Shown: positions 8,904 to 18,985, counted from the stretch's first letter. The stretch is 64,000 nucleotides of DNA from Tritrichomonas musculus (GCA_039105265.1 JAPFFF010000004.1:4092001-4156000); one strand, 5' to 3'. The notes: generated by a model from the letters alone, not told the origin. Numbers and translations: made by a program.

Positions 8904-11900
8904 TTATTCTCTATTTTGATTTTCAAATTGTGAAAGCATTTTTTCAATGACTTTCTGATGAGGCTCGGCTATTATGGACAAGTCAAGAATAGATTTATGT
9001 GTAACATGTTCAATAGATGATGCAATTATAATTAATGCATTTCTCTCTTGACCGGCTGACTTTGTAAATAGTTTATACATGTTTTCATAATAAGTATCAG
9101 CCCCATTTAGAATTTGCTGAGGCGCGAACCAGATGTACTTGGACAAGCCAATAATGATCTCAGGTTCAGCTTTTTTCAGAGATAAAATGGACAACAAATC
9201 TGCCGAACTAAAATGATTAGAGCATATTCTTTTCAAATTCTCTTCATTTTCTTTAATCTTGTCTTCAGACAATCTTGATAGTAACGATAAGAATCTCAAG
9301 AAAACTTTCAAAAGATGCTTTGGCGAATTAAATGATACTCTATCAAAGCAATCAGCAAGAAGATCAATCGAACAATCATCACTTTTCTTTAATTCACGTA
9401 ATAAGATGAACATTGGCGGCAAATTAAGATTATTATTATCATAATTATCTTGCATTCCAGATTGATTCCTATTATAATTACTGTATGAGGTTCTATATTT
9501 ATCGTTATTATTACTACTATTATTGAATAAAGAATTATTTGTATTATTACTAATACTTCGAGTATGGTCATTATTAATTGATTCTTCTTCAGGAAGGAAC
9601 TTAGATAAAATCTCAACCATTCCTTCATGATTTTGAAGACTTGTAATACTTGCATATATCTTTGGCTGATTTTTCGACGTTTTATGAAGAAGGTAAACAA
9701 CAGCTTCTAAATAGGCTGGCTGAGACTTTGAGTTTCTCATTGTACCGAGTTTGAGAGCAAGTGGATAAGCATCGTAAGCTAAGAAGGTCAAAAGTTTTTC
9801 AAGGTCATTTCTACATAATGTCAAATTTGGCCTTCTTTTATAAACTTTTTGAATTAAAAGTTCAACATGAGAAGAAGTTCGGTTAGGATAATCAAGAACT
9901 GAATTTATCAGTTTCGCTGGATTTACTTCAAGGATAATTGCATCTATGAGATCATCAAAGGCCGATAGGTCATGAAGGTCGCTTAATGTATATGGTGTAT
10001 CTGGAACATAGAGCGATTTAGTTAAATCTGGCGATTTTGAAGTTGTAGATGTTTTTTTCGTTGGTGTTTTTGAGACTAAAACGATCTTTGAAGTTTTTGA
10101 GGGACTTGTTTGAATTTGATATACTTTCGAAGTCTTGGACGAAACTGAAGCTCCATCAGTATTTTGAACTTCTGATTCTGTGTTTTGTCCTTCTTCATCT
10201 GCAGCCGATGCATTGCTTGCCTTTGATGCTGATTTTGGAGATTTTGTTGAATTTCCAGATTTTGAAGTAACTGAAGCGTTTCCTGATTTTGGAGTTCGAG
10301 GAGAAGTTCCTGAAGCTGCTCCTGATTTTTGAACTTTAGGAGAAGTTGTTGATTTTGAAGTAACTGAGGGACTTTCTGATTTTACACTTTTTGGCGAAGT
10401 TGTTGGGTTAGCAATTTGTGACAAGCCATAAAAATGCGTAATTGAAAGAATCATAAAGTTTGTGATTTCATCTAGGAAGGGATCAATCACACCTGGCTCT
10501 TCAAGGATGATATCCGTAATCACTTTAGATAGTATAATTGCAACTTTCTTGTTTGTTGGTCTTGCGGCATCCATTACACAGTCCATAAGATAATCATGAC
10601 GATAATTGTATCGTTGATCAGTTGATGATAAAACTTTGTGAACATTCTCTAAATAATTCTTCCTGAACTCCCAGTTCTTTGGTTTCAAGTCTACTAGTTC
10701 AAATGGTAGAGGATCACCTTCAGTTTTAGATGGAGATCCAATCGTTTGGTTTGAAGTTGAATTGCTGCCTTTTGTAAATTTAACCGATCGTTTGTTTGTT
10801 GAATCAGGATTGATATTGTTTCCAAGCTGCTGGATTATATCATCATACATATTATCTTGGTCAAATAAAGCACTAGCATTTTGGTTTGTTGGATACATTT
10901 GATCAAACATACCATCTGCCATTTCTGACCCATTACCAAATTCTCCATTGTCATTATAATTAGGGTTGTAATTATTGTTGTAGTATTGATTGCCATTAGG
11001 ATCGTAATTATTATTGCTGTAATTCTGATTATAGTTATTATTATTATTCGGATTATTATATCTGCTATTCATATTGTTATTATTTTGATTATTAAATCCA
11101 TTATTATTGTTAGGGTTATTGTATCTATTGTTCATATTGTTATTGTAATTTTGATTATTAAATCCATTATTATTGTTAGGGATACCATATCTATTATTCA
11201 TATTGTTATTATAATTTGGATTATTATTAAAGCCATTGTTATTGTTATACCTATTATTCATGTTAGAATTAGAATTATTGCCAGATTTATTAAACAAGCC
11301 ATTGTTGCTATTATTCATATTGTTGGATCTGTTGAACATGTTATTACTATTATTTGGATTGTTCATATTGCTATTTGAATTGTTGCCAGACCTATTGAAC
11401 AAGCTACTATTATTGCCATCATTATTATTAGATCTATTATATTGTCCATTATTCATCATGTTATTAGAGTTATTATTTGATCTATTAAATAGTCCATTGC
11501 TGGAATTGTTCATGTTATTTGATCTATTAAATGATCCATTATTGTTAGAATTATTCATGTTATTAGCATTATTATTTGATCTATTGAACAATCCACTGTT
11601 ATTGGCGTTATTCATATTATTAGCATTGCTATTGGATTTGTTAAATAATCCATTGTTAGGGGTGTTCATATTATTCGTATTGCCATTTGATCTATTGAAA
11701 AGGCCATTGCTATTGGAATTGTTCATGTTATTAAAACTATTATTGTTAGGCCTGTTGAATAATCCATTATTACTAGAATTAATCATACCATTTGATCTAT
11801 TAAAGTTATTGTTATTAGCATTGTTCATATTATTTGGATTATTTGATCTATTAAAATAGCTGTTGTTGCCAGAATTACTCATATTATTGGCACTATTGTT

Positions 11901-13250
11901 GGATCTATTAAACAATCCATTGTTGCCAGAGTTGTTCATATTATTAGCATTGCTATTAGATCGATTGAAAAGGTTATTTGGCGAATTTGAAGATGTATTA
12001 TTTCCAAAAGAATTTCGATTCATCTGTGGAGTTCTGTTATTATTATTATTGAAATTATTATTATTAAAATTGTTTGGATTTTGATTGGAACCAAACCTAT
12101 TTGGAGATTGATTAAATGATTGGTATTGTTGATTGTTATTTCGGTCATTATAATTAGGATTGAAATTAGGTTGATTTGATCCATAATAATTACCATAATT
12201 TTGATCGTACATGCCGTTTTGAGAAAAGTTGTTATTGAAATCTAGATTTTGATTTTCTTCTGGATTTGGATTTGGATCAAGATTAAAGTTTGGATTTAAT
12301 GTGACATTTGGAGAGAGATGATAATTATCATATGACATATAACCATGCTTTGTGCGCTTATGCATTGGTGATGAATAGTTCATATTTGAATTTTTAGGTG
12401 ATTCTTTTGAAACAAATCGTGAATGAACTTTGTGATTGTTTGCTGATTGAAAATTTCTTTCATTTTGTAGCATCATTTCATCTTGTATTGCTTCTTCAGC
12501 AGCTTGTCTCCTTGTTTCAAGCATATCATCTGTTGCCCTAGCTCTGCGAGACCTGCGAACAGTTCGAGCAGGTTTTCTTTGATCCTTTTTACTTTTCATC
12601 ATTTCTTGCATTTGAAGATATTTTTCTCTTTGCTTTGGAGTCAAATCAAGCTCATATGGATTAATTTCTAATCCAAGAAGGGTTCGATATTTTTCAAGTT
12701 CAGTCTGAAGCATATCCTGATCATTAAATTGAAGCATTGAATACGCCATTTTTTGTATGGTGAAAATTGGGTCATCAAGTAATTTAATAAGAGGCAAGAC
12801 AGGAATTTCGTCAACATGATTGTAGAGCATGAACATTAATTTGATACGCTGAGGAGTTGATTTGGAATTGAAAAGAACTTTTTCGCAATAAGGCCACCAA
12901 TATTTGGGGTCATCTAAATCAAAGAGAAATTCGAGAGCTTGATGCGCGCATTCAGCGATTTCTTCATCAACACAAATTAGAGAAGCTAAGCAATTTGGAA
13001 CTGAATCACTTGTTGAATCAAGATAATCAGAAAATCGATTTAAAATGCTTAAAAACAGATAAAATGCGTTTTTTCTAACTTTGTAATGTATGTGCATTAA
13101 TAAAGGTATAAGTAGGGGAAACACTTGAACAGCATCTTCGGGTTGAAATTGGTTCGATTCACCCAATTTTTCTTCAACGATCGAAATGCCACGTGCAATC
13201 TGAGAAGCATCAGTTGAAGATAAATATGCAAGTATAAAGCTATCGCACAT
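8904..13250 (-). CDS. large Asn-rich protein with HEAT/TOG-like ends (1448 aa)
   Basis: Residues 1-210 are helical repeats of HEAT type (FPLLIPLLMHIHYKVRKNAF, VLPLIKLLDDPIFTIQKMAY), followed by a basic patch (ARTVRRSRRARA) near 230. Residues 315-810 are dominated by Asn, with a roughly 18-residue unit built around LFNRSNNN and NNMNN repeated about a dozen times between 410 and 665. Residues 940-1075 are Ser/Lys/Thr/Pro-rich with recurring SPK and TSK words. The remaining 370 residues return to helical repeats (LHDLSAFDDLIDAIILEV, LLTFLAYDAYPLALKLG). Two helical-repeat ends with a basic Ser-rich middle recall CLASP/TOG microtubule proteins, but no diagnostic motif was seen, so that is speculation. 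The Asn-rich part is prion-like in composition. Several shadow frames in the opposite strand are low-complexity artefacts. Confidence 0.7.
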   Translation of the reverse strand: MCDSFILAYLSSTDASQIARGISIVEEKLGESNQFQPEDAVQVFPLLIPLLMHIHYKVRKNAFYLFLSILNRFSDYLDSTSDSVPNCLASLICVDEEIAECAHQALEFLFDLDDPKYWWPYCEKVLFNSKSTPQRIKLMFMLYNHVDEIPVLPLIKLLDDPIFTIQKMAYSMLQFNDQDMLQTELEKYRTLLGLEINPYELDLTPKQREKYLQMQEMMKSKKDQRKPARTVRRSRRARATDDMLETRRQAAEEAIQDEMMLQNERNFQSANNHKVHSRFVSKESPKNSNMNYSSPMHKRTKHGYMSYDNYHLSPNVTLNPNFNLDPNPNPEENQNLDFNNNFSQNGMYDQNYGNYYGSNQPNFNPNYNDRNNNQQYQSFNQSPNRFGSNQNPNNFNNNNFNNNNNRTPQMNRNSFGNNTSSNSPNNLFNRSNSNANNMNNSGNNGLFNRSNNSANNMSNSGNNSYFNRSNNPNNMNNANNNNFNRSNGMINSSNNGLFNRPNNNSFNNMNNSNSNGLFNRSNGNTNNMNTPNNGLFNKSNSNANNMNNANNSGLFNRSNNNANNMNNSNNNGSFNRSNNMNNSSNGLFNRSNNNSNNMMNNGQYNRSNNNDGNNSSLFNRSGNNSNSNMNNPNNSNNMFNRSNNMNNSNNGLFNKSGNNSNSNMNNRYNNNNGFNNNPNYNNNMNNRYGIPNNNNGFNNQNYNNNMNNRYNNPNNNNGFNNQNNNNMNSRYNNPNNNNNYNQNYSNNNYDPNGNQYYNNNYNPNYNDNGEFGNGSEMADGMFDQMYPTNQNASALFDQDNMYDDIIQQLGNNINPDSTNKRSVKFTKGSNSTSNQTIGSPSKTEGDPLPFELVDLKPKNWEFRKNYLENVHKVLSSTDQRYNYRHDYLMDCVMDAARPTNKKVAIILSKVITDIILEEPGVIDPFLDEITNFMILSITHFYGLSQIANPTTSPKSVKSESPSVTSKSTTSPKVQKSGAASGTSPRTPKSGNASVTSKSGNSTKSPKSASKASNASAADEEGQNTESEVQNTDGASVSSKTSKVYQIQTSPSKTSKIVLVSKTPTKKTSTTSKSPDLTKSLYVPDTPYTLSDLHDLSAFDDLIDAIILEVNPAKLINSVLDYPNRTSSHVELLIQKVYKRRPNLTLCRNDLEKLLTFLAYDAYPLALKLGTMRNSKSQPAYLEAVVYLLHKTSKNQPKIYASITSLQNHEGMVEILSKFLPEEESINNDHTRSISNNTNNSLFNNSSNNNDKYRTSYSNYNRNQSGMQDNYDNNNLNLPPMFILLRELKKSDDCSIDLLADCFDRVSFNSPKHLLKVFLRFLSLLSRLSEDKIKENEENLKRICSNHFSSADLLSILSLKKAEPEIIIGLSKYIWFAPQQILNGADTYYENMYKLFTKSAGQERNALIIIASSIEHVTHKSILDLSIIAEPHQKVIEKMLSQFENQNRE
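10830..12310 (-). repeat. in-frame Asn-codon repeat tract
   Basis: Codons AAT/AAC dominate this coding stretch. Units of about 51-60 bp encoding LFNRSNNN plus NNMNN are repeated with substitutions and small length changes, all in frame. Expansion by slippage or unequal exchange that keeps the frame is the likely origin. Confidence 0.8.
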
Positions 13251-13436
13251 CTTTAAAACTTTTTATGAATTGTTTTAATAATGGCGGGCAAAAATCACTC
13301 AATTGAAAAAACACGAAGAAAAAACTTTTCTGATAAAAGTATTCAATTGTAAAATTTATTTGATATAAAAAAGGTCTTTTTACAAAAATTTAATTATACA
13401 AATTTTATTTTATTGAAACTAATATAAATTTTGTTT

Positions 13437-14501
13437 TTAAGCATTATTCTGGATAAGATAGAAGCGGATATTGCAAGATAATCCATAATGGTCTGATAGT
13501 TGAGTGAAATTCTTATTTCCATCAACAGTGAATTTCGTAACTTTGCAATCGCATTCATCAACAACATATTGTCCATCATCACGAGAGTAAACAAATATGT
13601 AATCAGTGCATTGTCTACTGTTTAAATCATCTTTGGGTGTCAATTTTTTCTCGTCTGGAATGCCATATGTGATTTGATGTGAGCCTTCGGAATGATATAA
13701 TGCATCTGTCAGTGTAAAAGAATCTATAGATATTGTTTTGATAAGTCTATTATATTCTGTTAGTGCTTTGCTACTTTCTGAGCTTTTAGGTGCAAATGCA
13801 TTGACATTCAAATCGCCAATTAAAATCACTGGTTGTCCATCTGTAGCTTTTCTCTTGAGTAATGAAACATATGCGTATAATTGAGAGAATCGAACAGTCT
13901 TACATTCTTGATATGAGCCTTTGTGATTTGCTTGGAGATGTGTAGCAAAAACATGGCAATGAGTTCCTGGTCCTGTTTGAATTCGGACATATAGCATTCC
14001 TTTTGCAATCATCATATCGCCACCAACATTTAATTCATAAGTTAAACTATCAGTTGCAAGAATAGGATATTTTGAAAGAACAACAACGCCACTATCAATA
14101 ACTTCAAAAGAAAATATTGTTGTAGGTGGAAGCCTCTTGCAATAAACATAGCCTTTCTCTTTCATCTTTTTGATGAATGGAACAGTTGGCGAGCCAATAT
14201 ATGAGTAAGCTTCATTCAAGCAAATAACGTCATAATTAGAGTTTAATAATTGATTTGCAAGTATTTCAGCTCTCTCATTTGCATATTCATTAGAGCCACG
14301 GCGTGCAATAGAGGGTCTCCATTTGACATTATAAAGAAGAAAGCGAAGTTGGTCAGTTTTCACTGTAGGATCTTGTCTTGCATTGGCTGTAACTTCTTTT
14401 CCATAGCATGACCGGTTTATTAATTTCAAAGTGAGAAGAAAACATAGAAAACTTCCAACAATTGCAATAAGGATATAAGCAATTAATTCAACAACTTCCA
14501 T
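13437..14501 (-). CDS. membrane-anchored neutral sphingomyelinase-like phosphodiesterase
   Basis: Endonuclease/exonuclease/phosphatase superfamily enzyme, closest in motif layout to neutral sphingomyelinases, which cleave sphingomyelin to ceramide and phosphocholine using Mg2+. Motifs in order: LLYNVKW (Asn, about 55-61), CLNEAY (metal-binding Glu, about 95-100), DSGVVVLSKYPI, FATHLQA (catalytic His region), IGDLNVNAF (Asp/Asn pair), CTDYIFVY, and LSDHYGL (C-terminal Asp-His pair). All expected catalytic residues appear present. A single hydrophobic helix at about residues 7-27 suggests a type II signal anchor. Length (354 aa) fits. The gene is divergent from the TPR gene, with 127 bp between the two ATGs. 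A substrate other than sphingomyelin (inositol phospholipid, DNA) cannot be excluded. Confidence 0.75.
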   Translation of the reverse strand: MEVVELIAYILIAIVGSFLCFLLTLKLINRSCYGKEVTANARQDPTVKTDQLRFLLYNVKWRPSIARRGSNEYANERAEILANQLLNSNYDVICLNEAYSYIGSPTVPFIKKMKEKGYVYCKRLPPTTIFSFEVIDSGVVVLSKYPILATDSLTYELNVGGDMMIAKGMLYVRIQTGPGTHCHVFATHLQANHKGSYQECKTVRFSQLYAYVSLLKRKATDGQPVILIGDLNVNAFAPKSSESSKALTEYNRLIKTISIDSFTLTDALYHSEGSHQITYGIPDEKKLTPKDDLNSRQCTDYIFVYSRDDGQYVVDECDCKVTKFTVDGNKNFTQLSDHYGLSCNIRFYLIQNNA

Positions 14502-14598
14502 TCTAATTAACGAAATAATATCTTTTTGAAAAGAAATTTGATCGTATATGATAAAATTTGTGAAAAAATATTTTAAACGTTCTTTTTGAATAAGGAAA

Positions 14599-14628
14599 TC
14601 ATTTCAATAAAAAGCTAAAATCATTAAA
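14599..14628 (+). promoter_or_regulatory. initiator-like motifs before the TPR gene
   Basis: TCATTT (14599-14604) and TCATTA (14621-14626) precede the ATG at 14629 within 30 bases; either fits the TCAYW trichomonad initiator. They lie in the 127-bp divergent promoter shared with the sphingomyelinase-like gene. Confidence 0.4.
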
Positions 14629-15867
14629 ATGTCAACTACACGAAATCGTCCAATGAGTGATTTAAATAGATCAACACAACGAAAAACTATTACAGCTACT
14701 AAATTGAAACAGAAAGACCTTGATGGTTCAAGTCATCGATTATCACGAATACCAAATAAATTCACTGTTCCAAAAACCGCAAAGATAGAACAACCAGAAA
14801 GTTACGCTATTAGTTATTTTAACAATAATCCTGATGTCCCACTTGATAAAAGATCACCACTTGAAAAACTTGATGAGATTAATTCAAAAATCAATGATGA
14901 TGAACTTGATGACAATGATCTTTTCAACCTACTTGTGCAAAGAAAATCTTTGACTTTTCTTGCATATGGTGAAAATTCGCCCCAATGTTTTGAAGCACTT
15001 CGTGAATTGGGGCATTTTTATAATAGACAAAACCGACCAGAGAGTGCACTTCGTCATTTATTAAAAGCTCAGCAAATTAATTCGCCTGATATCACTAATG
15101 AAGGACGTTTTTCATTATCAATTGAACTTGCAGAAGCTTACCTTGCTAAAAAAGCTTCAAAAGAAGAGAATTCAAAACAATTAAATAACGCAGAAAAAGT
15201 TCTCAGCTCTTGCGTTGATGTTGATGTCGAAGACAAGATGTTAGTATATAAAAGAGATCTGCTTTTAGCTCGAATTAAATCAAGACGAAATAAGTATAAT
15301 GAAGCATTATCGCTTTATGAACAAGCAATTGATTCATTAAATGATGCAAATGATGGTCGTAAATGTACAAATACAGCATCACTATATCTTGAAATTGGTA
15401 CATTTGCTGAATCATCAAAAGACATGAAAACAGCTGGAAGAATGTACAAAAATGCGTATGACACTTTTATTGAATTGAACATGACTGATGCTGCTAAAAT
15501 TGCTGAAGAAAAAATACCAGCCAACTATGAAGATATACAAGATGATAACGATGAGCAAATTGTCAATCAAGAAGATGAAGGAGATGATGAAAACGTACTT
15601 GAAGATACTGTGAAAGGAATTCAAGATTCCCTTATTGGCCAGCAAAGCCAAAATCAAAAGCTTTCTAATTCAGACAAATCAAAAAATAACAGTACTGCCC
15701 AAATTCAAATGAATTTATCAGCAGCAAATTTGTCTAAAGAAACCAAAGAAAATAATGATGATAATAATAACGAAGATGATAATGGATCTATAAATAATTT
15801 AAACGAAGAAGAAGAAGAACAAAAGAATCCCGATGTTTCATCTGAAAAAGCAGATGAAGAAACTTAA
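14629..15867 (+). CDS. TPR-repeat protein with acidic tail (412 aa)
   Basis: Residues 1-55 are basic and Thr/Ser-rich. Residues about 85-300 form tetratricopeptide helices: LTFLAYGENSPQCFEALREL, FYNRQNRPESALRHLLKAQ, YNEALSLYEQAID, ASLYLEIGTFAESSKDMKTA and MYKNAYDTFIEL show the usual TPR spacing. The stretch 300-412 is very acidic and Asn/Glu-rich, probably disordered. The first repeats recall TTC23-like ciliary proteins; a role in flagellar or intraflagellar assembly is possible in a flagellate but is only an inference. The stop is in a TAAA context (TTAAATT). Confidence 0.65.
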   Translation: MSTTRNRPMSDLNRSTQRKTITATKLKQKDLDGSSHRLSRIPNKFTVPKTAKIEQPESYAISYFNNNPDVPLDKRSPLEKLDEINSKINDDELDDNDLFNLLVQRKSLTFLAYGENSPQCFEALRELGHFYNRQNRPESALRHLLKAQQINSPDITNEGRFSLSIELAEAYLAKKASKEENSKQLNNAEKVLSSCVDVDVEDKMLVYKRDLLLARIKSRRNKYNEALSLYEQAIDSLNDANDGRKCTNTASLYLEIGTFAESSKDMKTAGRMYKNAYDTFIELNMTDAAKIAEEKIPANYEDIQDDNDEQIVNQEDEGDDENVLEDTVKGIQDSLIGQQSQNQKLSNSDKSKNNSTAQIQMNLSAANLSKETKENNDDNNNEDDNGSINNLNEEEEEQKNPDVSSEKADEET

Positions 15868-16334
15868 ATTGTTTATTTTTTTAAAATAAATTTGATTATA
15901 GAGGATTATAAAGTTAAAAATATATATTTTGTAAATTTCAATTCAATTTTAAAATTTATTGCCCCATTTTTTGAATAGCCATTCAAATTATTATAATCGG
16001 GATAAATTGAATTCCGAAAGCATATAAAAATCGAATGCTGATTGAATATATTTAGATTGTTTTATGTAAATGTTCTAATATATAAATGACGAATAAAAAA
16101 ATAGTCTAATACAGAAATTCTGATTTCATTTAAAAAGTGGTGACAATTTCAAAATTTTGAAATGTATCAAATTTAAAAATGCATATTAATTAATTATACA
16201 AAGTTAAAAACGCTATTTTAAAGTAAACTAGGCATAATAGCCATTTGAAGAGATTTCTATGAAAATTCAATGCTAACTGAATATTATTCAAATTTAAAAC
16301 TGATGATATCATCTGCATTTTTGTTATTGATTTT
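15868..16334. other. intergenic DNA with a diverged direct repeat
   Basis: No gene. Two imperfect direct copies of a block of about 55-75 bp are visible: ATAGCCATTCAAA near 15976 followed by AATCGAATGCTGATTGAATA near 16030, and ATAGCCATTTGAA near 16237 followed by AATTCAATGCTAACTGAATA near 16264. They precede the MATE gene and might be promoter elements. TCATCT at 16309-16314 is a candidate initiator. Confidence 0.4.
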
Positions 16335-17852
16335 ATGATAGGAGATGAAATCTCTCTTGCATCATCGATTACTCAAAATGATAGTATAGCACAAGAAGAA
16401 AGTGAGCGTTTTTCAAAGCATCATCCATTCATCAATCTTTTATTAATGAGTGTTGGTCCTTTTCTTACAACAATTGGATTAGCAGTTCTTGATAGTATCG
16501 ACTTAATGATTATTTCACAGCGTTTCAAAGATGATCCAAATTCATATGCAGTTCAAATAATTGGAATTGGTTTTTTTGTACTCCAAATTTGTCTTGATAT
16601 TGGAATTTTTATGTCCCAAGCGGTTTTGGTGCGTTTATCGTCTTTGATTGGTGAAGGAAGAAGAGAATCAGCCTGCCAACTCTTTGTTGATGTTATCAGA
16701 ATATCCATTATTGTAAATATTTTAGCAACAATCATTATTACTTTTTGTGCCAGACCTTTAATGAATTTTGCTGGTTGCACGCCAGATTTAATTGAACAGT
16801 GCATGTTATTAGTAATTTCAACAATTGCTGGTTTACCAATTTATACTTTATTCCACGTCACCACTGCTTTTCTCCAATCAATAGGAAAAGCTGTTTTAAA
16901 TGGATTGGTTCATCTGGCAGCAAATGTCATTCAGACTTTCATTCTTACACCTTTTTTGCAATATTATATAAAAATTGACGTAACCTTGTCAAATATTTCA
17001 CAACCAATCGCCCAATCTTTTGTTGGCTTGATCTTATTCATAATGATTTTCCGTGGAAAATTTTCGTTAAAACCAACTTTTGAAATGTGGTTTAGACCAT
17101 TTAATCCTGAAACAAAAACAGCATTCAAACTGTCGTTGCCTACAATTCCCGGTTTCATATATGGACTTCTCCCATCATCGCTCATATTACGATTTATGAC
17201 ATCAGCAAGTTCTTCAGAAACATTAAAAACAGATGTAATTGGTGTTTATACCGTAATACAGAAAATTTTATTAATTGGATTAGCATTAGTATTGGCAATT
17301 TCAATGGGTTTCTTGACAATTGCTACTCATTCTATTGCGTCCCTAAATTACAAAAGAATGCTTATGACACTTGTTTATTCTTTAATAATTACTGTTGCAT
17401 TTCTTCTTATTTTTATACCTTTGATGCTCGCCAATCCATTATCGATTGTAAAATTATTCATATCAAGTGAATCACAACTCGAACTTGCTAAAAAAATGGT
17501 CCCAATTCCGATTTATACTCTAGTTTTATCGAATATATATATGTTCACTAACACTTTTTTTGTTGCAGTAGGAAAGCCTTTTATTTCTCTAGCTTTATCA
17601 TTTATACAATTGATTTCAATTTGTGTTGGTGCAAAAGTTCTAAATATAAAATATCCAAAAGATCCCACAAAACAAATGTTTTCATATAATATTTGCGATA
17701 TCTTAACATTTACATTTTCAATTATAATGTTTATCATTGAAGTTATACCGTACATCCAAAAAGTAAGGCATTCCAATGAGTCTACCAACCAAGCTACAAA
17801 ATCTTTGGTTAGGAGTTCAAATATTGAGCATGTACTCCAAAGTCAATATTAA
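16335..17852 (+). CDS. MATE-family multidrug/cation efflux transporter
   Basis: Twelve-helix secondary transporter that expels organic cations or metabolites in exchange for Na+ or H+. The two-fold MATE pattern is visible: N-half segments MSVGPFLTTIGLAVLDSIDL and GIFMSQAVLVRLSSLIGEGR (the conserved polar loop after TM2), then LPIYTLFHVTTAFLQSIGKA, and a C-half starting at LSLPTIPGFIYGLLPSSLIL with GVYTVIQKILLIGLALVLAISMGFLTIATH in the equivalent place. Length 505 aa is normal. Trichomonad genomes carry expanded MATE families. The start ATG is followed by a short acidic cytoplasmic tail. The stop is TAAA. It is the last gene of the compact host block. Confidence 0.85.
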   Translation: MIGDEISLASSITQNDSIAQEESERFSKHHPFINLLLMSVGPFLTTIGLAVLDSIDLMIISQRFKDDPNSYAVQIIGIGFFVLQICLDIGIFMSQAVLVRLSSLIGEGRRESACQLFVDVIRISIIVNILATIIITFCARPLMNFAGCTPDLIEQCMLLVISTIAGLPIYTLFHVTTAFLQSIGKAVLNGLVHLAANVIQTFILTPFLQYYIKIDVTLSNISQPIAQSFVGLILFIMIFRGKFSLKPTFEMWFRPFNPETKTAFKLSLPTIPGFIYGLLPSSLILRFMTSASSSETLKTDVIGVYTVIQKILLIGLALVLAISMGFLTIATHSIASLNYKRMLMTLVYSLIITVAFLLIFIPLMLANPLSIVKLFISSESQLELAKKMVPIPIYTLVLSNIYMFTNTFFVAVGKPFISLALSFIQLISICVGAKVLNIKYPKDPTKQMFSYNICDILTFTFSIIMFIIEVIPYIQKVRHSNESTNQATKSLVRSSNIEHVLQSQY

Positions 17853-18029
17853 AATCTGTGAATTAACTTAATGTTATTATTATTATTATTTAATTATGTA
17901 TTAGTAAAAAAAATTTCAGCATTTATGAATATTTTTAAAATATTAAATGATATAGAGCATTACATTAGAAATATTTGTTCAATTTATTTTACAAAATACA
18001 AAATTACATTTATGATAATATTAAAGATA

Positions 18030-18200
18030 TTACTCTTCGAGATTTTCAAAATCTGTAAAATAAAACTCGTCATGAGTTTCATGGGCTATTTCCTCAGGAA
18101 TTGGTTGGTGTATTTTAACAAACACAAAATTGATTATAACTATAATTGCAACGGCTAAAAAGAGATATGCAAATGTAAACTGTGATAACTCGTTTATCAT
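18030..18200 (-). CDS. 56-codon mini-ORF: membrane helix plus Pmp-type cytoplasmic tail
   Basis: Not recognised as a stand-alone family, but its product (start MINELSQFTFAYLFLAVAII) is one hydrophobic helix followed by KIHQPIPEEIAHETHDEFYF and an end TDFENLEE. This aligns without gaps with the last 35-40 residues of the Pmp-like protein at 28942-30900 (VHQTIPEELPPEVHDEFYF, PDFDNLED). The ORF has its own ATG and an upstream in-frame stop. Either it is the 3' remnant of a lost surface-protein gene or a mini-gene for the tail only. The preserved frame and acidic end argue that the tail is, or recently was, under selection. Confidence 0.5.
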   Translation of the reverse strand: MINELSQFTFAYLFLAVAIIVIINFVFVKIHQPIPEEIAHETHDEFYFTDFENLEE

Positions 18201-18249
18201 CTTATTATATATTTATTTATTTCATTTTTAAAATATTTATAATAAACTG

Positions 18250-18837
18250 CAGGGATGGTTACCGTTACTAATCGGTAAACATTTAAACGTTCTCTACCGT
18301 ACCGGTATTACCTTTAAAACTGCCAGTATATGGTAATACCAGTACACTTACCGATTTACCGGGAGAAATGTTACCGGAAATGAAGTGAAGCTTTCAGTAT
18401 AGCATCGGTATTTATTTTTTGATGATATTATAACATACTTTTCAAAAAATCTTTCTAAATTAAATATGTTTGATGCTTGTTATAATGTCAAATTAGAATA
18501 CCAGTTTCATTATATAATTTTATTTTATTTCATTATATAAATTATATTTTATATTTAATTATCTTAAGCCTAAAAAAATATTAAATGTCATAGCTTAAAA
18601 TTTTAACTCAAAATTATAATTATTATATCAATATAGAATTACCGGTAATTACCAGTAATCATAAAAAAAATACATTTTACTACTTTTATGAAAAAAATCG
18701 GTACGAAATGTTTACCGGCGGTTATTTTAAACGTATTTACCGGTACCTACTTAATACTCCAAAAAAAATACCAGTATTTACTGCTTACCAGTAGCATTCT
18801 GGTAAACGGTAAAAACTGATCTCGGTAGCCATCCCTG
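18250..18837. mobile_element. hAT-like non-autonomous MITE (588 bp)
   Basis: Ends are CAGGGATGGTTACCG and its reverse complement with one mismatch. Perfect 8-bp target-site duplications ATAAACTG lie at 18242-18249 and 18838-18845. An 8-bp TSD and a CAGGG terminus are typical of hAT. The interior has no ORF and is studded with ACCGGTA/TACCGGT words in both directions, probably subterminal transposase-binding repeats. Confidence 0.85.
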
Positions 18838-18985
18838 ATAAACTGTAGGCTTTTACGCCAAAGCAAAATGGCGTATGGTTTTTTAAAGAAATGGCGTAAA
18901 TGCCTGCTGAAAAAAGACAAGTGAAAATAAAAAACAATTTTTCTTTATTTAAAAAGTTATTTTTGTTTTTTAATTAATTATTAGT

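Noticed and set aside
10986-12084. Plus-strand frames of 130, 207 and 73 codons made almost only of Ile, Leu and Val
   Set aside because: They are the complement of the Asn-codon repeat in the minus-strand gene; composition is fully explained by that tract.
17871-18158. 95-codon plus-strand frame
   Set aside because: It overlaps, antisense, the mini-ORF with clear similarity to the Pmp-type tail; its own product is low complexity.
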